Shown here piece after piece: positions 33,906 through 41,554 of a stretch of DNA of 64,000 bases. The DNA comes from Salinarchaeum sp. IM2453 (GTDB lineage: Archaea > Halobacteriota > Halobacteria > Halobacteriales > Salinarchaeaceae): the NCBI RefSeq assembly GCF_019693215.1, contig NZ_CP081183.1:437226-501225 (forward strand). The letters are read 5' to 3'. Position numbers and translations under genes: made by a program. The notes under the pieces were generated by a model that made no database searches, was not told the DNA's origin, and worked only from the letters and a program-made list of their open reading frames with translations. Each line of letters starts with the position of its first letter. The first letter of the stretch is position 1.

Positions 33906-34883
33906 CTACCGGGAAACCTTGATATCAAGCACGACATTCAGCTCGTGTGGTGCATATGAACGGACAATGCGCTCGTTCTCAACTGTGACCGAGTACTCCT
34001 CAGCATGCTCCTGAAAGAGCTGTTTTGCAGGACCAAATGGATCATCCTCGTGCTGGATATCATAATAATGGATCAGACACTCATCACCAGCGAGCGCAAG
34101 AGCCGTGTCAACGAACTGATCAGCACTGTGTGGTAAATTCATCATTAGTCGGTCTGCCCAGTCAGTATACTCGTCAGTGACAGCCCGAACATCACCAGCA
34201 ATAGCAGTTACATGATCAGAGACACTGTTGCGAGCGGCGTTTTCGTTAAGGTACTGTATTGCAACCTCGTTTTTGTCAACACCGACTGTAGTGGCTCCCT
34301 GTGCTGCTGCTGGAATCACAAATGGACCAACGCCGGCGAACATATCAAGCACTTGCTCAGCTGCTGTGATCTGTTCAGTAACGCGGTGCCGTTCGGTGGC
34401 CAGTCGCGGCGAAAAGTAGACACTATCGAGATCAAGTGCATATTCAAAGCCGTATTCACGGTGGACAGTTTCGGTGCTGTTACCAGCAAGGACCTCCCAG
34501 TCCCGGACACGGAGTTCGCCTTTAATTTTTGATGCCCGGTTGAGTACGGTGGTAACGGGTAGATCCGATTCAACAATTGCATCGGCGAGTTGCTGAGCAC
34601 GATCAGCGTCATCCTCGTCGATGATCACGATGTCGCCAATCCGTTCATACGAGACGTCAAAATCAACAAGATCAGCTGGCATCGTTGGCTGTTCTCTGGC
34701 TGGAACCTCGTGATACTGGATGGTATATTCGTCTGGCACAGCATCTGGATCAGTAACTGGAAGATACAGGGTGCCATCTTCGACGGTGATTTGCCAGTCA
34801 TCAGCCAGCACATCGGCCGTAGCCAGCGTCTGGCGGGTTTCTTCGCCATCAGTTCGATCGACAACAACGCAAGGTACCTTCAT
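33906..34883 (-). CDS. trm5: tRNA (guanine-N1-)-methyltransferase Trm5
   Basis: A 325-residue SAM-dependent class I methyltransferase that makes m1G37 (and its wyosine-pathway intermediate) in tRNA. The start at 34883 gives MKVPCVVVDRTDGEETRQ, the usual archaeal N-terminal D1 domain; an upstream extension would run through non-conserved sequence. The catalytic part contains LDMFAGVGPFVIPAAAQGA (SAM motif I), GVDKNEVAIQYLNENA, and the NLP motif MMNLPHSADQF. A central acidic D2 linker is present. The gene is transcribed divergently from dph5. Confidence 0.92.
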   Translation of the reverse strand: MKVPCVVVDRTDGEETRQTLATADVLADDWQITVEDGTLYLPVTDPDAVPDEYTIQYHEVPAREQPTMPADLVDFDVSYERIGDIVIIDEDDADRAQQLADAIVESDLPVTTVLNRASKIKGELRVRDWEVLAGNSTETVHREYGFEYALDLDSVYFSPRLATERHRVTEQITAAEQVLDMFAGVGPFVIPAAAQGATTVGVDKNEVAIQYLNENAARNSVSDHVTAIAGDVRAVTDEYTDWADRLMMNLPHSADQFVDTALALAGDECLIHYYDIQHEDDPFGPAKQLFQEHAEEYSVTVENERIVRSYAPHELNVVLDIKVSR

Positions 34884-35103
34884 AGTCGGTGGATTGTCTA
34901 CGTGTGTATATCCTGCGGAGCTATAATTGCATTTGTGTTTATCCTTGCATACACGATTGGGACGGCTTCTGGATGAATCCCTAAGGTGTCCGCTATGGTA
35001 TCTGATGAAAGGCCACAACAGTAATTGAGGTTGGGGCAGACGATGCGAGCAGTGGCTATGTCGATGAGACATTGTTTTGATGACAGAGCGTCCAGTTCGG
35101 TGT

Positions 35104-35877
35104 ATGCTTAGTTTCGTTGGGCTGGGATTATATGATGAACAATCCATTACGCTACGCGGACAGAACCGATTACAGGCGGCTGATCGGGTGTTTATTGAGA
35201 CGTACACCAGCAAGCTTGCTGGAACAACACTTGATGCATTATCCGACTTTCATGGAATAGAGATTGAACATCGGGATCGAGCCGGAGTTGAGCAGGATCC
35301 AGCGCCAATCCTTGATGCAGCTGAGGCAGGCCATGCTGCGTTTGTGACCGCCGGTGATCCAATGATTGCAACAACACATGTTGATTTGCGATTGCGGGCT
35401 GCACAGCGAGACATTGAGACGGAGGTAATTCATGGTGTAACAGCACAGACAGCGGCCAGTAGTCTGACTGGGTTGCAGAATTATCGATTTGGCCCGGCAA
35501 CGACGTTGCCATTTCCATGGGCACACGGAGCAGATGGAGTTCCGAGTAGTGTCATCAAGACCATTACAGACAATCTTGAGCGTGATCTGCATACACTCGT
35601 GTTTCTGGATATCAAGGCCAGACGAGATGAGTATATGACTGCTGATACAGGCGCTGAACTGTTGGCGGAAGCGTTTGATGACCAGCTAGCGATTGGGATT
35701 GCTCGGGCTGGTTCCGATGATCCGGTACTAAAGGCAGACAATCTGGATGCGCTTGCTGACTATTCTTTTGGCAAACCGTTGCACATGCTTGTGATCCCAG
35801 GAACATTACATGAGATGGAGGCACAGGCAGTCAAGGCATTCTGTGATGGACCAACAGCAGTTATTGATTCACAATAG
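35104..35877 (+). CDS. dph5: Diphthine synthase
   Basis: A 257-residue SAM-dependent methyltransferase that trimethylates the modified His of elongation factor 2 on the way to diphthamide. The start at 35104 gives MLSFVGLGLYDEQSITLRG, the conserved opening; the in-frame ATGs upstream add residues absent from homologues. The tetrapyrrole-methylase fold is visible: AAFVTAGDPMIATTHVDLRL (SAM loop), VIHGVTAQTAASSLTGLQNYRFG, and the C-terminal GKPLHMLVIPGTLHEMEAQAV. No sign of truncation. Confidence 0.93.
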   Translation: MLSFVGLGLYDEQSITLRGQNRLQAADRVFIETYTSKLAGTTLDALSDFHGIEIEHRDRAGVEQDPAPILDAAEAGHAAFVTAGDPMIATTHVDLRLRAAQRDIETEVIHGVTAQTAASSLTGLQNYRFGPATTLPFPWAHGADGVPSSVIKTITDNLERDLHTLVFLDIKARRDEYMTADTGAELLAEAFDDQLAIGIARAGSDDPVLKADNLDALADYSFGKPLHMLVIPGTLHEMEAQAVKAFCDGPTAVIDSQ

Positions 35878-35898
35878 GAGGACCTGGACGGAATTGCG

Positions 35899-35907
35899 TC
35901 TTTTTTG
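35899..35907 (+). terminator. Oligo-T terminator after dph5
   Basis: A run of six T (35901-35906) about 22 bases after the dph5 stop codon, typical of archaeal intrinsic termination. Confidence 0.5.
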
Positions 35908-35950
35908 GGTAGATAGAGAGATAAGAGAAGGTAGCCGTTGCTACGGGGTT

Positions 35951-35985
35951 GGTGAAAAGGAATGAAAAGAAAAGGGGAGAAAAGT
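35951..35985 (-). terminator. T-rich terminator after the S-layer-type gene
   Basis: On the minus strand this reads as a pyrimidine tract with repeated T4 runs (TTTTCTCCCCTTTTCTTTTC), starting about 34 bases after the stop of the surface glycoprotein gene. Such T-rich tracts end transcription in haloarchaea. Confidence 0.5.
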
Positions 35986-36018
35986 GAACCGCTCAGTAGT
36001 CGGCGTTAGCCGAGTACC

Positions 36019-39000
36019 TTATTCTTCGTTACGCAGGCGCAGAGCAAGCAGTGCAGCACCAAGCAGGGCGAGGGCTGCAATGCCAGCCGTGAAGCCTGGG
36101 ATTCCTTCATCATCTTCTTCAATGGTTAGGGTTGCCGTGTCGGATGCGTCATCATCGTCGTGGGTTGCGGTTGCCTCCATGTCATACTCATCAGCATCGA
36201 GATCTTCAGTTTCGACGTCTTCGAAGGTAACCGTTTCAGTGTCACCTGCATCAACATCAACGGTATCATCTACGGTGATCTCGCCGTCGTCAATGTCAAG
36301 TTCAACATCGACATCTTCGGCGTCAAGGTCACCGGTGTTTTCGACATCAACGTCAATGTCAGTGTTTTCACCTTCGTCGATCGTGAGATCATCCAGTGTA
36401 ACATCAAGTTCAACAACTGGTTCCTCGACGGTGAGTGTTGCATTTGCAGTGTCGTCGTCGGTCATCGCGGTCATGTCATAGTCATCAGCGTCGAGGTCCT
36501 CAGTGTTGAGGTCAAGGCTGACAGTCTCGCTGTCATCAGGACTAAGTTCTTCAATTTCCTCAGTTGCGCTGATGTCTTCACCGTCAACTTCAACTACGAC
36601 TTCCTGTGTACCTTCAGCATCTCCTTCATTCGTGACTTCAACATCGACAGTTGCTTCGTCACCTTCAGTGATTTCTACATCGTCGAATTCGGTAATCTGG
36701 AAGTCGGCCTCGTCATCGACAACGCTCAGAGTTGCGGTTGCAGCGTCGACGTCGAACTCGTCGAGGTCATCTTGTTCTGGTGTAGCTTCAATATCAGTCT
36801 CACCGATTTCGTCACCAATGACCTCTACTTCAGCGAGTCCGTCTTGTTCAGTGTCAGCAGTCTCGTCACCGGTGAATGATGCAACAGAGGTATTGGTTAT
36901 TTCGAAGTCAATTCCAATTCGTGGAACCTCGATTACATCGTCGTTTTCATCAACGAGGTTGGCTGAAACGTTGGTGGTCTCATCTTCAGCGATAGAGTCT
37001 GTTTCGAGTTCGATGTTACCTTCTTCAGCAAAACTGTAGAAAGTTGCATCAGCATCATCACGGTCGATGCCTGCAGTTTCTTCAACAGGGTTGACATCCA
37101 GGTTGATATCGTGTGTGCCAGAGTTAGTACTATCTACGAATACGTAGAAATGTCCATCAGTGATCTCTTCGCCAAGTTCGTTGCCAGTGATTCGCTCACC
37201 GAGGTTTTCATCCTGAATAACACCCGTTGGCTGCCCATCATCGATATCATCAGCAATGACTTTTGCAGACCCGGCAGTTGTGAGTTCGAATTCGAACGGC
37301 TCGTCATCTTTCTCGGTCAAAGATCCAAACTCATCGAAAATACTAACATTGTAGGCAGCAACGCGGTGTTCTCGGGTAAATTCTTCATTAGTTGAATCGT
37401 AACTTGTACCACCACGGATTGCATTTTCTTCGAGATCAACACTGATCTCATCAGGAGCACCAGCTGTTACTGTGTATTCAAGATCAACGTGCTCTTCGCC
37501 GTTGTCAGTTTCAAGTGTTGCGTTGACAGTGTAATCACCAGCGAGGGTACCACTAAACTCAAACGGAGCTGTTCCGTATCCTGGGTTTTCAAAGTCAAAC
37601 CCTGCTGTCTCAAGGCTGGTCGTGTTAAGAACGTCACCAGCATCAAGATCGCCAGGGGATTCAGTTAACTCTAGGGAGACATCGGCACCGCCAAAGGGTC
37701 CATACGTCTCATTTGTGACCTCAACAGTTCCTACTTCGGTTTCGCCAGCAACAACATTTTCAGGACTCTCTCCAGCATCGCCGGTAATGTCATCGGCCAT
37801 CACATCGACTGTGTCAACATCACTGGTGGTGGTGACGTCGTTACCGCCATCAGCTTCAGTTGTCGTATTGTACGTAACTGACATGTCCACATCGTCAGCT
37901 TCGGCAGTCACATTTAGAAGTCCGAATGGAGCAACAGTCAGCTCATCATTAGTGCTAAAGTCACCGTCCGCTTGGACAATAAGCTCGTTGTCACTTACTT
38001 CTTGGAAGGTAACATCGTCACTACCAAGTTCAGGTTCGTCTTCTGGACCATCAACTACAACTTCCCAATATGTGAAGTCAACTCGTTCACCAGTGTCTTC
38101 ATCAATGGCATTTCGGGTATCAAAGGTAATCTCGCTGTCAGTTGGGAACTCAAAGGTGATATTGGTTCCGTCTGCGACTTGAACAGCATCGTCATCAGAA
38201 ATCTCTGCCGGAACTACAGTAATGGCATCGTCACCATTCCCGGGATTACCGATGATTGAGCCATGTGCATCTGCGTCTTCGACAGGAATCTCGTCAAATT
38301 CTCCAAACGATTGACCGACTTCGACATCAGCTTTTTCAACGCTAATCAGAGCGTTTTCATCAACGGAAGTGACCTCTCCAGTTTCACCGGTCTGGAGCTC
38401 GATATCAACAGACGTCTCATCGTCGATGTCAGCAGAAGTGTTGAAGTCAAGTGACTCCTCATCGCTAGCATCTGCAATGAAAAGTGACTCTCCATCGGCT
38501 GGTGGGGAGTCTGTAACATTGAAAGTCAAGACATTGTCTTCGATGACTACATCATAATCTGCTGAAACTTCACTTTCATCATTATCGTAGATGGTAATCT
38601 CCTGTCGTTCATCAAACGTAACATCAGAATTATTCGTTGCTAATGTTATATTGGTATTCTCTGCAATGACACCTTCCTGATTCGTGATTTCAACGACAAA
38701 ATCATCATCCGGTTCTGCAATTTCTTGGCCGTTTATACCAGCGCCAAGGGTAACCTCATCACTGCCGAAGATTGTGAGTTCAGGCTTGCTAATCGCAATT
38801 GTGTGAGTCTCATCCGCTTCAACAGAGCCAGTCGAAGCTTCTGCCTCTGTAGTCATCGAGAGTTCAGTTTCATCAGGAACATCTGCATCGACATCAACCT
38901 GAATGTTTTCGACATGAACGGATTGACCAGACTCGAATGATTCGCTCACAGGAAGGAAAAGTTCGTTTGCCTCAGCAGAGATGTCATCTTCCTCAATGTT

Positions 39001-39759
39001 TCCGGCATCACTGCCACCTTCGATACTAATGTCATCGACGTTAGCGAATTCTAAACCTTCATCCTCAATGGTGAAAATAACATCTTCGCCTTCAGCAATT
39101 TGGCTGTTTGCTTCTGAAAGACCATCTGTAGCATCGGCTGTTTCAACAGTCAAAGTCTCCAGACCTTCACCTGATGAGTCAGCACCAACAGATGAGTCGT
39201 CGTCGTCATCGAGTGATGGTTTCTGTGGGTCGAAGACCTGTTCGTCAACATCGCCGAGGAAGACGTCAATGTTGACATCTTCGTCATCAGATCCGAGATC
39301 AGGAGTTGTATCAAACTCAAGTCCTTTCAGGCGAAGTTGGTCATCATGTGAGGTGGGGCCGTCAATTTCGACTTCTAGTGTCTGGTCATCAACGATAGTG
39401 ACATCGGTGAAAGTAAAGTCCGCCTCGCTGTTCTTTGAGGTTTGGATATCATCTTCATCCAGACCATCGCTGAAGCTAACATTTTCTGGCAGTTCTATGG
39501 TTGTAGTGCCATCAATAGCTCCGTCCGTACCTCCATCTTCAATGACAAACACGTTAGTAGCCTGATCGCCACTGCCAGCAATTAGTTCTGCGTTATCCAA
39601 GCCGGTGGTAAATCCAGCGCTGATGTCACCTTCGGAAAAATCTGCCTCTGGATCAGCAGCAGCACTGCCAGCAAGCGCGGTTGCCCCCATTGCGACCATC
39701 GAGACAACCATTACAGTCGCAAGGAAAATAGCACGGAATTGCTCGCGCCTACTTGTCAT
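36019..39759 (-). CDS. S-layer-type major cell-surface glycoprotein
   Basis: A 1246-residue secreted protein and the most probable S-layer subunit here. Signal peptide at residues 1-34 (MTSRREQFRAIFLATVMVVS, cut after GSAAA). The mature chain is very acidic, nearly free of Lys and without Cys, and consists of serial beta-sandwich domains; several N-glycosylation sites (for example NTTTEAD, NETYGPF, NATLETD) are present. The last two domains before the tail, about 985-1205, are CARDB-like (FDDVEITEGDEATVDVEV, LDDLTIDEGENTDIDVDV). The end GIPGFTAGIAALALLGAALL plus RLRNEE is a PGF-CTERM sorting tail for archaeosortase and lipid attachment. It is preceded by a Shine-Dalgarno sequence and a long leader, fitting high expression. 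Confidence 0.9.
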   Translation of the reverse strand: MTSRREQFRAIFLATVMVVSMVAMGATALAGSAAADPEADFSEGDISAGFTTGLDNAELIAGSGDQATNVFVIEDGGTDGAIDGTTTIELPENVSFSDGLDEDDIQTSKNSEADFTFTDVTIVDDQTLEVEIDGPTSHDDQLRLKGLEFDTTPDLGSDDEDVNIDVFLGDVDEQVFDPQKPSLDDDDDSSVGADSSGEGLETLTVETADATDGLSEANSQIAEGEDVIFTIEDEGLEFANVDDISIEGGSDAGNIEEDDISAEANELFLPVSESFESGQSVHVENIQVDVDADVPDETELSMTTEAEASTGSVEADETHTIAISKPELTIFGSDEVTLGAGINGQEIAEPDDDFVVEITNQEGVIAENTNITLATNNSDVTFDERQEITIYDNDESEVSADYDVVIEDNVLTFNVTDSPPADGESLFIADASDEESLDFNTSADIDDETSVDIELQTGETGEVTSVDENALISVEKADVEVGQSFGEFDEIPVEDADAHGSIIGNPGNGDDAITVVPAEISDDDAVQVADGTNITFEFPTDSEITFDTRNAIDEDTGERVDFTYWEVVVDGPEDEPELGSDDVTFQEVSDNELIVQADGDFSTNDELTVAPFGLLNVTAEADDVDMSVTYNTTTEADGGNDVTTTSDVDTVDVMADDITGDAGESPENVVAGETEVGTVEVTNETYGPFGGADVSLELTESPGDLDAGDVLNTTSLETAGFDFENPGYGTAPFEFSGTLAGDYTVNATLETDNGEEHVDLEYTVTAGAPDEISVDLEENAIRGGTSYDSTNEEFTREHRVAAYNVSIFDEFGSLTEKDDEPFEFELTTAGSAKVIADDIDDGQPTGVIQDENLGERITGNELGEEITDGHFYVFVDSTNSGTHDINLDVNPVEETAGIDRDDADATFYSFAEEGNIELETDSIAEDETTNVSANLVDENDDVIEVPRIGIDFEITNTSVASFTGDETADTEQDGLAEVEVIGDEIGETDIEATPEQDDLDEFDVDAATATLSVVDDEADFQITEFDDVEITEGDEATVDVEVTNEGDAEGTQEVVVEVDGEDISATEEIEELSPDDSETVSLDLNTEDLDADDYDMTAMTDDDTANATLTVEEPVVELDVTLDDLTIDEGENTDIDVDVENTGDLDAEDVDVELDIDDGEITVDDTVDVDAGDTETVTFEDVETEDLDADEYDMEATATHDDDDASDTATLTIEEDDEGIPGFTAGIAALALLGAALLALRLRNEE

Positions 39760-39762
39760 AGT

Positions 39763-39770
39763 TCACCTCC
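39763..39770 (-). promoter_or_regulatory. Shine-Dalgarno sequence of the S-layer-type gene
   Basis: GGAGGTGA on the minus strand, three bases before the ATG at 39759. A near-perfect anti-16S match is unusual for haloarchaeal genes, many of which are leaderless, and confirms the chosen start. Confidence 0.75.
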
Positions 39771-39793
39771 ATATTCATAATCAAAATACGATA

Positions 39794-39900
39794 CTCCACC
39801 GCCAGAAGAAAGGCGGGTACTGATACTATGCATAGTCAATTGTGTCATAATGGAATCGTGAGTCTACCAGTTTATACGTCTTATCCCCGACTATAAATAT
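39794..39900 (-). promoter_or_regulatory. Promoter and hairpin leader of the S-layer-type gene
   Basis: The minus strand has a TATA box ATATTTATAG at 39891-39900, so transcription should begin near 39868 and leave a leader of about 110 bases. The leader holds a hairpin with 5-base arms CCGCC/GGCGG and an AT-rich loop (about 39796-39818). A leader hairpin upstream of a good Shine-Dalgarno may stabilise an abundant mRNA. Confidence 0.5.
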
Positions 39901-40449
39901 TTTGTGAGATGTGGAGAGAAATACGTTCAAATAATGGACATAACCGCCTGATTAGGAACCCGACACACAGGTACGCACTATTTTCGATACCAAACAATAT
40001 TTCTCATAACGCAGACATAAAGTATGCTATAAAGCATGCGCGCGTCAGACAAGTAGCTGGACAGCTTGACCCGATATATATGCTATGGTGTGGGGGTGAT
40101 AAAATGCCAGATCAGCGGGTAGAGACCATATTTCTGGTACTTTGCCATTGTCAGCTACCAACGACTTAATGACCAAGACGTGATTTGAAACCTTGCAATC
40201 TTAGCAGTGGATAGAGCCCTTCAAACGGTGGATTTAAAGAGCGCGAAGTGTACAGATATCCGTTTATATGTAGGTGTCGATATCAGGAGTCTTGTGGCTT
40301 CTACCGGTGGTATTTTGCCCACCACCACCAATCCAGCAAACACCCCTCAGAACATCCCGGGCTAGCGAACAAACGCTTAAACTCCTCTAAAATGCTTTTG
40401 CGCTCCTCTAAGGAGATAATTTACACCGGAGAAATTAAATTTCAAACCT
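39901..40449. other. Gene-free spacer, nothing recognised
   Basis: About 550 bases without a convincing reading frame, RNA gene or repeat. It lies upstream of the S-layer-type promoter. Two TTAGAGGAG copies (minus strand, near 40380 and 40412) are the only internal repetition I noticed. Confidence 0.4.
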
Positions 40450-40735
40450 TCTCTAAGCCATTAAAGTCGTTGGCTTGTCAGTTGGACTCCCGAGTTTCGC
40501 GCTTCTAGCCCGAAGGTCCCACGTCCCTGACGTTCTAATCAGAGACGTTCTCAGGCGACAATCAGGCAGAGAGTCGGAGGGACTCGTTCGCTGTCCCCTG
40601 ACTCCGGGGCTGGCTGACAGACAGCCCGTCCCACCGACCGCTTCTGGGCCTGTGGGACGTGGTTTGACGTACGGTCCAGAGTCAAATCAAGCGTATGCAC
40701 TTCTTCCCACCGCTAAAACGGGTGGGCTTCCGTGC
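40450..40735 (-). mobile_element. tnpB element relic: 3' module with right end
   Basis: A GC-rich non-coding stretch. On the minus strand it begins with AAGCCCACCCGTTTTAGCGG (near 40731), an element-end hairpin also seen in related form at 44250-44270. It continues with a GGGCTG/CAGCCC hairpin (40627-40607) and ends with GGGAGTCCAACTGACAAGCC (40493-40474) and the stem AAGCCA/TGGCTT (40456-40477). The hairpin order and linker match the 3' modules of units 1 and 2. No part of the tnpB coding region is left. Confidence 0.6.
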
Positions 40736-40776
40736 TGTAACCCCGTGAGAAGACTACGGTGTCGGGAGAAGTTGCA

Positions 40777-41508
40777 TCAGCTAGTCGTAGAGTCACTCGA
40801 GGTAAGCCGGTTGCTGTGTCGCAGGGCCTGAACAACCAGTCCAAAAACAAACACCCCAGCGAAGACGATCGGAGAGGGTTCAGCCTGGCCCGTAACAACG
40901 ATTGTGCTTTCTGTGATGATTGCTTCCCAGATCGGGTACACTGTGCTAAGTAACGCAGCTCCAAGGCCGGTCAGAGTGATTGCCATAATGGCCCCATAAT
41001 AGCGAAGGGAAATGATTGCTGCGGCAATTCCGACAATGATTGCAAGTGCAAGGAACTGTTGAAGTTCTGGATCAGTAAAGAGTGAGAGTTCAGCAATTTC
41101 GGTGAACAACAATTCAGGACGGGATGCAGCACGTTCCGCATCCGGGACAGAAAGAGTAGATAGGGCTTCTTCGCCAATACCAAGGACCAGCGTTGCAAGC
41201 GCCCCCGTGACAAAAGCAGTAATGGCAACCGTAAACTGGGCGAGCATCGAGATGAGAATTCGACCGAGGACAGCCCCGACAAATACGGCCACAGCAACAG
41301 CAACCAAATGCTCCCCGAGGGCAAGTGATTGATCAAGGAGTTGTGGGACGAATATCCAGCCAGCCATACCTCCGAGCGTGCCACCGGCGAGCCAGCCAAT
41401 CCAAGCTAACAAGAGATTACGAAGGTCATACCCTCCAATCGTGAACACAAGCCCAATTGCAGTGACCACCGCTGTGGCAACAGTGATTGTCGGATCGATT
41501 TCTGTCAC
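40777..41508 (-). CDS. Polytopic membrane protein of unknown function
   Basis: A 243-residue protein with about six hydrophobic segments (roughly residues 8-25, 33-55, 67-87, 92-113, 150-172 and 178-200, with one more near 212-230). A soluble loop of about 35 residues (STLSVPDAERAASRPELLFTEIAEL) separates the halves. Small residues (Gly, Ala) dominate the membrane segments. No transporter signature is evident. Haloarchaeal proteins of this kind are usually annotated as hypothetical or phosphate-ABC-permease-like, which I cannot support. It lies between two surface-protein genes on the same strand. Confidence 0.7.
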   Translation of the reverse strand: MTEIDPTITVATAVVTAIGLVFTIGGYDLRNLLLAWIGWLAGGTLGGMAGWIFVPQLLDQSLALGEHLVAVAVAVFVGAVLGRILISMLAQFTVAITAFVTGALATLVLGIGEEALSTLSVPDAERAASRPELLFTEIAELSLFTDPELQQFLALAIIVGIAAAIISLRYYGAIMAITLTGLGAALLSTVYPIWEAIITESTIVVTGQAEPSPIVFAGVFVFGLVVQALRHSNRLTSSDSTTS

Positions 41509-41554
41509 ACTCCAATAGTTTAGTGCCGATTACCTAATCCGTTCCGGTGTTTAG

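Noticed and set aside
36160-39823. Long plus-strand frames opposite the S-layer-type gene
   Set aside because: They are Ser/Val/Thr-rich mirror translations of an Asp/Glu/Thr-rich gene, with no start context or domain; the minus-strand gene has signal peptide, Shine-Dalgarno and sorting tail.
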